From Planctomycetota bacterium (lineage in GTDB: Bacteria; Planctomycetota; DG-23; SLPQ01), in assembly GCA_021160625.1 (NCBI GenBank), contig JAGHCE010000233.1:1-20459 (forward strand): a stretch of 20,459 nucleotides of DNA. Direction: 5' to 3'. A program made the position numbers and the translations under genes. The notes below the pieces were generated by a model. That model worked only from the letters and a program-made list of their open reading frames with translations, made no database searches and had not been told where the DNA came from. The first letter of the stretch is position 1; every line of letters starts with the position of its first letter. Shown here in pieces: positions 15,749-20,459 of the stretch.

Positions 15749-18292
15749 CTATCCGCCCGGGGCCAGTTTCCGCGTAGACTCCACGGCCTGGCGCAGCTCG
15801 TCCGGCGTGAGCCGCTTTAGAGTCCCGTCGAGAAAGACGACGCCCGGCTTTTCCCTATGGGCCGGGCCGTTTTCATAGACGAGCACGACGCTTGCCCGTG
15901 CGTCTTGCGGCACCGAGGAGATGTCCAGGCCGGCCACCGTGGCGTACGAGGGGCCCTTGGGGGACGGATGTGCGGGGCACCTGGTCACCAGCGGTGCGAA
16001 CCGGTAATCAGTTTTCTTGTCAAGTTTCTCCGGCACCTTGCCGTCGTGGAATTCGGCGTACCTTTTCACTGATGCGGCCAGTTCCCGAAGGTTCCTGCCG
16101 CAGGCGGTTTCGAGGAGCGCCTCCGAGGGGTTCTCCGGAAGGTCGAGCCATCCGCCGACCTGCTCGGCCACCTCGGCGTCTGTGAGGTTCATAATCATTT
16201 TGTTGCCGAAAAGCACCAACCTGCCGTCCGTGCCGCCCTCCTTCGAAAAGGCGAGAATGAGCCTGGGGTCGTCATTGTCGCCGAGACCGGGGACACAGGT
16301 AAAGCGCGCCGGGTCCACCCGGTCGCCGGGCGAGAGGTAGCCCATCCTGTTGAGCGTTTCGATGTCATTCGAGAATGCCCCGTCCCAATCGGCGCTGTAC
16401 ATTGCCATCGCGAGGCCGAGGTTCTTGAGATCGCTTTCCCGAGGTTGGGCCGCTTCCGGCCGGGGTGCGCCTTCGGGGGGGTGTTGGGCGAACCAGTACG
16501 CCAGAGCCGCCCCGGTGACACCGCCGACATAGCCGGTACGAAGCGTCCCCACCGGCCCGTACTCGCTTGCCCTTATGGTTTTTTGGGAGACGCTGACGGA
16601 GTCGGCTATGGCGAAGAGGTGCCTGGATACGGCCTGGGTAGGCGGCATCAGGAACTGGTCGATAGGGGTATCGGTGCCCAGCTGAGCGAGCACGAGAGGC
16701 ATCACGAGCGGCAGCAACGAGTAGGTGTTTTCAAATATGACTTTCACATCCGCATACGAGGCGGCGGCGTTGGGTGTGCCGGCGAAGGCGGCGGCCTTTG
16801 TGTAGTAGTGGTTGTCGAAGATGGAGCGCACCTTCTTGCCGGAGAGCGAAAGGGCGTTTTTGACGCTTTGGGCATTCATCGCGAAAACGAGCCACCCGTC
16901 GGAAACGGCCAGGGCGGGTGCCACCTGCACCATAGGCCCGAGGGTTATCCCGGCCTGGTATATATTGGTATCACCAAAGGTCTCGTCGGCAAACGAAAAC
17001 GTCATCGGCGTATTGGCCGGTGGTGGTCCGCGCAGGTTCAGTGTGTACTCTTGCTGGTGTTCCTGGAGGTAGCTCCAGCACGCGGCAAGGGCCTTGCCGA
17101 AGCGTTCGTCGTCGGTCAGTTCCACCATCATCACCTGCTGGCCGAGGCCGCCGGAAAACCCGATGCCCAGTATCCCGGACGGCAGAGGTTCGTAGGCAAC
17201 GACGTTCTTGCCGAGGCTCCCGATAAGGTCCGCGCGCAGGTTGACGCCGACGAGCCCTTCGATTTCCAGAACCCGCTGACTGAAAGCCCCAACGGCCTCC
17301 TCCGGCGCGGCCGCCTTTACGGCCACCGACAGCCAAGCGTACAGGGCGGCGAAATCCGCCCGGCACCAGGACGCCGAAAGCGCCTCCGCCGGCACCTTCG
17401 AAAAGACCCTGTGGTAGTCCTCGTCGGACGGCTCGATCGCGGCGAAGACGCCCCTCCTGCCTTCCGGGAAGTACATAAGCGCCTTGTCGAGAAATCCGCC
17501 CCCTAGCGGATGCGACGAGTAGAGTGCCGCGGCGAGGCTTGAAAGCCCGATCTCATGGAGGGCGTGTGCCGCCTCAGGGGGCATCAGCGGTTCGACCAGG
17601 GCCAGGATATCCCGTACGTTCACGTAGGCCACCAGCTCCGCCTGCTCCACGCCCCCGAGCGTCAGGCACTTGAGATATTGCGCGTCGCCGGCGAGGTTCT
17701 CGGCCCTGCCGGAAAAGAGACCCCCGCAGACGGTCTTTAGAGCCTCCAGCGAGGAGGAGAAAACGAAATGCTCCCCGGCCACGGCATAGGCGAAATCCAC
17801 CTGGGGAGAGCTCCCAACCGTCGCCGTTGTGCCTGGGATATCGACTTGTTTCCATTCGACCGGCAACTGAGCCACAAGTTCCGCGTAAAACTGCTTGAAC
17901 TCCTCGGCCCTCTCGCCGAACTCAAGGATGACGGCGAGAGCCGCGCCGCTACGGGCGTCAGGCAAGACCACCAGCGCCGCCTCGCCTTCGCAGAAATCGG
18001 CGAAATCGCTTATGTCCTTTCCGGTCACATTTTTGTACGCCTCGAGTGCGTTGCCAAGCGCCGGAAAGCCCTCTTTTATGAACTTCTGCACCGATTCCTC
18101 GGCCATAATCCGCGCGTAGGCGCTGTCGGCGCTTCCGCCGCGAAGGGTCTTGACGCTTGGGATGTTCACGAAGACAAGTACGTCCGGCCCGAGAGCCTCG
18201 GCCACCTCGGCGGCGCTTAGCAGGGGCGCCGTTGCCCCCAGCACCACGAGCCAGGTTGCAGCAACACACACCGATCGCAGTTTCTTCGACAC
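15749..18292 (-). CDS. Large exported protein, DUF3352-like with pseudopilin-like C-terminal modules
   Basis: An exported protein of 847 residues. The start is taken as GTG at 18292: GGGAG lies seven bases upstream and MSKKLRSVCVAATWLVVLGATAPLLSA then forms a good signal peptide. An in-frame ATG at 18328 is possible but lacks a ribosome site. The first ~580 residues (ALGPDVLVFVNIPSVKTLRG, then repeated strand-helix segments) resemble the DUF3352 type of exported proteins, a tentative match. A hydrophobic stretch follows near 583-600 (TGYVGGVTGAALAYWFAQ). After it come two modules like the post-helix part of type II secretion pseudopilins: one near residue 615 (NLGLAMAMYSADWDGAFSND) and one near 730 (NLRELAASVKRYAEFHDGKV, later CPAH), then a GVVFLDGTLKRLTPDEL end, the usual DG pseudopilin finish. 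The pilin N-terminal helix is absent. Function is unknown; it is likely periplasmic or membrane attached. Confidence 0.75.
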   Translation of the reverse strand: MSKKLRSVCVAATWLVVLGATAPLLSAAEVAEALGPDVLVFVNIPSVKTLRGGSADSAYARIMAEESVQKFIKEGFPALGNALEAYKNVTGKDISDFADFCEGEAALVVLPDARSGAALAVILEFGERAEEFKQFYAELVAQLPVEWKQVDIPGTTATVGSSPQVDFAYAVAGEHFVFSSSLEALKTVCGGLFSGRAENLAGDAQYLKCLTLGGVEQAELVAYVNVRDILALVEPLMPPEAAHALHEIGLSSLAAALYSSHPLGGGFLDKALMYFPEGRRGVFAAIEPSDEDYHRVFSKVPAEALSASWCRADFAALYAWLSVAVKAAAPEEAVGAFSQRVLEIEGLVGVNLRADLIGSLGKNVVAYEPLPSGILGIGFSGGLGQQVMMVELTDDERFGKALAACWSYLQEHQQEYTLNLRGPPPANTPMTFSFADETFGDTNIYQAGITLGPMVQVAPALAVSDGWLVFAMNAQSVKNALSLSGKKVRSIFDNHYYTKAAAFAGTPNAAASYADVKVIFENTYSLLPLVMPLVLAQLGTDTPIDQFLMPPTQAVSRHLFAIADSVSVSQKTIRASEYGPVGTLRTGYVGGVTGAALAYWFAQHPPEGAPRPEAAQPRESDLKNLGLAMAMYSADWDGAFSNDIETLNRMGYLSPGDRVDPARFTCVPGLGDNDDPRLILAFSKEGGTDGRLVLFGNKMIMNLTDAEVAEQVGGWLDLPENPSEALLETACGRNLRELAASVKRYAEFHDGKVPEKLDKKTDYRFAPLVTRCPAHPSPKGPSYATVAGLDISSVPQDARASVVLVYENGPAHREKPGVVFLDGTLKRLTPDELRQAVESTRKLAPGG

Positions 18293-18377
18293 AGTTTCAC
18301 TCCCGCAAAAAAAGGGCTTTTTCGACATCCGGTATCCGGTCAGCGGATATTCCGCGAATCTATGCATATTTTCTGCA

Positions 18378-18407
18378 AGTATAAGAGATGTATAAGACTT
18401 CTGGCAA
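18378..18407 (-). promoter_or_regulatory. Promoter of the large exported-protein gene
   Basis: TTGCCA (18402-18407) and TATACT (18378-18383) on the minus strand have an 18-base spacer, each hexamer one mismatch from consensus. The start would fall near 18371, giving a leader of about 80 bases with a GCGGA-ATA-TCCGC hairpin, and rules out the longest frame reading (from 18418) as the true protein. Confidence 0.6.
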
Positions 18408-18536
18408 GGCAATTCCATACAGGGCTGTTGCTCCTGTGGCGCCGGGGGCTACAATTCAGGATAATTGCCGGGCATAATGGGCACAATTGGTGAATACTGA
18501 CGTCCGCGCGGTGGCCCAGCGAGGTGTGGAGCGCCT

Positions 18537-19664
18537 ATGCAGGTCGAATTTTTCAAGCACAATATAGACGAGGGCGACATAGCCAACGCCGCCGAGGCGC
18601 TGCGGGGCACCTTTCTGACGACGGGCGCCTGGGTTGAGCGCTTCGAGCGGGACCTGGCCGAGTTTACGGGCAGGTCCTTTGCCGTGGGGCTTACGAGCGG
18701 CACTGCGGGGCTTCACTTGGCGCTTTCGGCGCTTGGCGTGGGCCCCGGGGACGAGGTCATAACCACCCCGATGTCGTTTGTCGCGACGGCAAACGCCGTT
18801 ATCCTGTCAGGGGCAAGGCCCGTTTTCGTGGACGTTGAGCCGGAGACGGGAAACCTCGACGCCGGCCTTGTAGAGGCGGCCGTTACTGACAGGACGAAGG
18901 CCATCCTGCCGGTTCACCTCTACGGGGTGATGTGCGATATGAAACGGCTCGGCGAAGTCGCCCGGCGTCGCGGCCTCTTTCTGGTGGAGGACGCAGCGCA
19001 CGCGCTCGAGGCGAGGCGTGACGGCATTGCCCCCGGCGAGGTTTCCAACGCGGCGGTACTTAGCTTCTACGCCACCAAGAGCATCACGTCGGGCGAGGGA
19101 GGGGCGGTGGTGACCGATGACGCCGACCTGGCCGCGCGTCTCAGGATACTGAGGCTTCACGGGATGTCGAAGGGCGCCGCCGAGCGCCACGGCGGGCCCT
19201 GGGAGCACTACGATATGCCGGTTGTCGGCTGGAAGTACAATATGTCGAACATCCAGGCGGCCATCCTTGTGGGCCAGCTGCCAAGGGTTCATGCTATGAG
19301 GGCCAGGCGCGAGGAGATTGCGGGCCGCTACCGGGAGGGCCTGGCGGGCATCTCGGGCCTCGCTGCCCCTTCAATCCCGCAGGGGTGTCTTTCGGCGCAT
19401 CATCTTTTCACGATCCACGTCGCGCCTTGCCGGCGCGACGCGGTCCTTGCGGATCTCGTGGCCGGGGGCATAGGCGTAGCGGTCAACTACCGCGCCATCC
19501 ACCTGATGAAGTACTACCGCGAGACGTTCTCTTTTGCCGAGGGGATGTTTCCGGCGGCCGAGGCCATCGGCGCATCCACCATTTCGCTGCCGCTCTACCC
19601 GAAACTGACCGACGAGGAGGTTGATTACGTCATCGGGGCGGTCAGGGAATCGATAAAAGGGTAG
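18537..19664 (+). CDS. DegT/DnrJ/EryC1/StrS-family PLP-dependent sugar aminotransferase
   Basis: A 375-residue cytoplasmic enzyme of the family that transfers an amino group from glutamate to a nucleotide-linked keto-sugar (relatives ArnB, PseC, PglE). The pyridoxal-phosphate Lys is Lys181 in FYATKSITSGEGG; Asp152 in VEDAAHALEA contacts the cofactor nitrogen; TSGTAGLHLAL (about 59-69) is the phosphate-binding loop; VGWKYNMSNIQAAI is the family's conserved G-K-Y-M/R-x-S-x-x-A-A block. Length and all key residues are normal. GGAG five bases before the ATG supports the start. It would feed an amino-sugar into a surface polysaccharide, lipid A or glycan, but no sugar-nucleotide epimerase, dehydratase or glycosyltransferase is within the window, so the product cannot be assigned. 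It is divergent from the large exported-protein gene across about 240 bases; TACAAT at 18449-18454 may be part of its promoter. Confidence 0.93.
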   Translation: MQVEFFKHNIDEGDIANAAEALRGTFLTTGAWVERFERDLAEFTGRSFAVGLTSGTAGLHLALSALGVGPGDEVITTPMSFVATANAVILSGARPVFVDVEPETGNLDAGLVEAAVTDRTKAILPVHLYGVMCDMKRLGEVARRRGLFLVEDAAHALEARRDGIAPGEVSNAAVLSFYATKSITSGEGGAVVTDDADLAARLRILRLHGMSKGAAERHGGPWEHYDMPVVGWKYNMSNIQAAILVGQLPRVHAMRARREEIAGRYREGLAGISGLAAPSIPQGCLSAHHLFTIHVAPCRRDAVLADLVAGGIGVAVNYRAIHLMKYYRETFSFAEGMFPAAEAIGASTISLPLYPKLTDEEVDYVIGAVRESIKG

Positions 19665-19682
19665 GCCGGTTCCTCATTCGGC

Positions 19683-19710
19683 TTGATTTGTCGCAGGGTC
19701 GCTGTATGTT
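19683..19710 (+). promoter_or_regulatory. Candidate promoter for the MscS-family gene
   Basis: TTGATT (19683-19688) and TATGTT (19705-19710), each 4 of 6 matches, are 16 bases apart, with the predicted start near 19717 and a leader of about 30 bases carrying a GGGAGGGGG ribosome site. The short 81-base gap after the aminotransferase gene also allows read-through. Confidence 0.45.
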
Positions 19711-19745
19711 AGAGGCTCAAAGTAGCACGGCGTGGGAGGGGGCAT

Positions 19746-20459
19746 ATGCCAGGGTGGCTCGGCAAGATCGGCGACTTCTTCAGTAAGGACCTTTTCAGCA
19801 TTTCCGTCTGGAACTACGCCATCTCTTTTGTGATACTCGTCGTCGCCGTGTTCGCGAAGACCGTAACGGCGCGGATTGTCGGCGTGTATCTCAAGAAGCT
19901 CGTTGCGCGCACGCGTTTTCGCCTTGACGACGTCCTGATCGAGGCGATGGTCAGGCCCGTTTCCTGGGGGGTGCTGCTTTTCGGGGTCTACGTCGCCCTC
20001 CTGCCGTTGGGCCTCACGGACAAGTACGAGAAATTTTTCGGGAAGGCCTTCGAGACGGCGGTGGCGGTCCTGGTGCTGGTGTTTCTGTTGCGCCTTGTTG
20101 ACGGCCTCGCCGAATACCTCAAACCCAAGGTTGCAAAGACCCGGACGTCGCTCGACGACGCGATACTTCCCGCGATGCGCACGGCGGCGAAGATATTCGT
20201 GCTCATCGTGGGGGTCCTCGGCATCCTCTCCAACCTCGATTACCCGATAGCCTCCATCCTTGCGGGCCTGGGCGTCGGGGGGCTGGCGGTAGCCCTTGCA
20301 GCGCAGGAGACGCTCTCCAACTGGTTCGGGGCTTTTATGATATTTTCCGACAGGCCCTTTACCGCCGGCGACCGCGTGGTGGTAGGCCAGATCGACGGCT
20401 TCATCGAGCAGGTGGGCCTGCGCTCCACGCGCATCCGGACGCTTGAAGGCACCCAGGTG
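19746..20459 (+). CDS. MscS-family mechanosensitive ion channel (3' end outside window)
   Basis: The first 238 residues of a small-conductance mechanosensitive channel homologue, which opens under membrane tension to release solutes after osmotic downshock. Hydrophobic segments lie near 22-37, 72-88, 103-118 and 149-163, and the pore helix near 170-200 has the Gly/Ala-rich pattern LAGLGVGGLAVALAAQETLSN followed by the beta-domain entry FSDRPFTAGDRVVVGQIDGFIEQVGLRSTRIRT, the most conserved part of MscS. There are one or two more amino-terminal helices than in E. coli MscS, as in the slightly larger YnaI-type members. The ATG at 19746 follows a purine-rich GGGAGGGGGC site. The frame runs open off the window end, so the cytoplasmic cage domain is not seen. 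Confidence 0.93.
   Translation, partial: MPGWLGKIGDFFSKDLFSISVWNYAISFVILVVAVFAKTVTARIVGVYLKKLVARTRFRLDDVLIEAMVRPVSWGVLLFGVYVALLPLGLTDKYEKFFGKAFETAVAVLVLVFLLRLVDGLAEYLKPKVAKTRTSLDDAILPAMRTAAKIFVLIVGVLGILSNLDYPIASILAGLGVGGLAVALAAQETLSNWFGAFMIFSDRPFTAGDRVVVGQIDGFIEQVGLRSTRIRTLEGTQV

Noticed and set aside
16445..17506. 353-codon plus-strand frame opposite the exported-protein gene
   Set aside because: Antisense shadow with His/Gly/Arg-rich composition typical of such frames; the minus-strand gene has signal peptide, promoter and recognisable modules.

Overview
This is a high-GC (roughly 60% or more) bacterial chromosome segment with densely packed, mostly ordinary genes. Several starts are TTG or GTG backed by strong Shine-Dalgarno sequences, and sigma70-like promoters with 16-18 base spacers can be read in front of many units. 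An exported pseudopilin-like protein, palindromic GTAGGG-type intergenic repeats and a TopA with five zinc ribbons suggest a Gram-negative, environmental lineage, perhaps Planctomycetota or a related candidate phylum. That placement is a guess from style; there is no rRNA gene or other taxonomic marker.

Layout. 1-988: the end of a type II restriction-modification pair, a beta-class amino-methyltransferase (cut by the window edge) translationally coupled to an MvaI/BcnI-like (MutH-fold) endonuclease. 1331-1831: a TrmO/TsaA-like tRNA methyltransferase. These first ~1.8 kb look visibly less GC-rich than the rest. 1905-4736 (-): uvrA. 4825-4970: a mosaic of palindromic repeats. 4979-5054 (-): tRNA-Phe(GAA) with encoded CCA. 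5261-8025 (-): ribF preceded by a PpiD/SurA-like membrane-anchored chaperone. 8273-10750 (+): topA. 10998-13559 (+): sppA, a nine-helix membrane protein of unknown function (TTG start) and a small secreted/membrane protein, probably one unit. 13560-14277: a 718-base gap that holds a candidate structured RNA on the minus strand (own promoter, own intrinsic terminator), a second, inverted copy of the palindromic repeat, and a near-consensus promoter. 14278-15741 (+): an FGGY-type sugar kinase homologue with a broken N-terminal phosphate motif. 15749-18292 (-): a large exported protein with DUF3352-like character and two pseudopilin-like C-terminal modules. 18537-19664 (+): a DegT/DnrJ/EryC1/StrS sugar aminotransferase. 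19746-end (+): an MscS-family channel, cut by the window edge.

Most genes are housekeeping: DNA repair and topology, flavin cofactor synthesis, envelope protein folding and membrane proteolysis. The least explained items are the minus-strand RNA candidate at about 13661-13857, the FGGY homologue without its canonical motif, the endonuclease with Asn at a catalytic Asp position, and the exported pseudopilin-like protein. I found no CRISPR array, transposase, prophage or clear multi-gene novel system.
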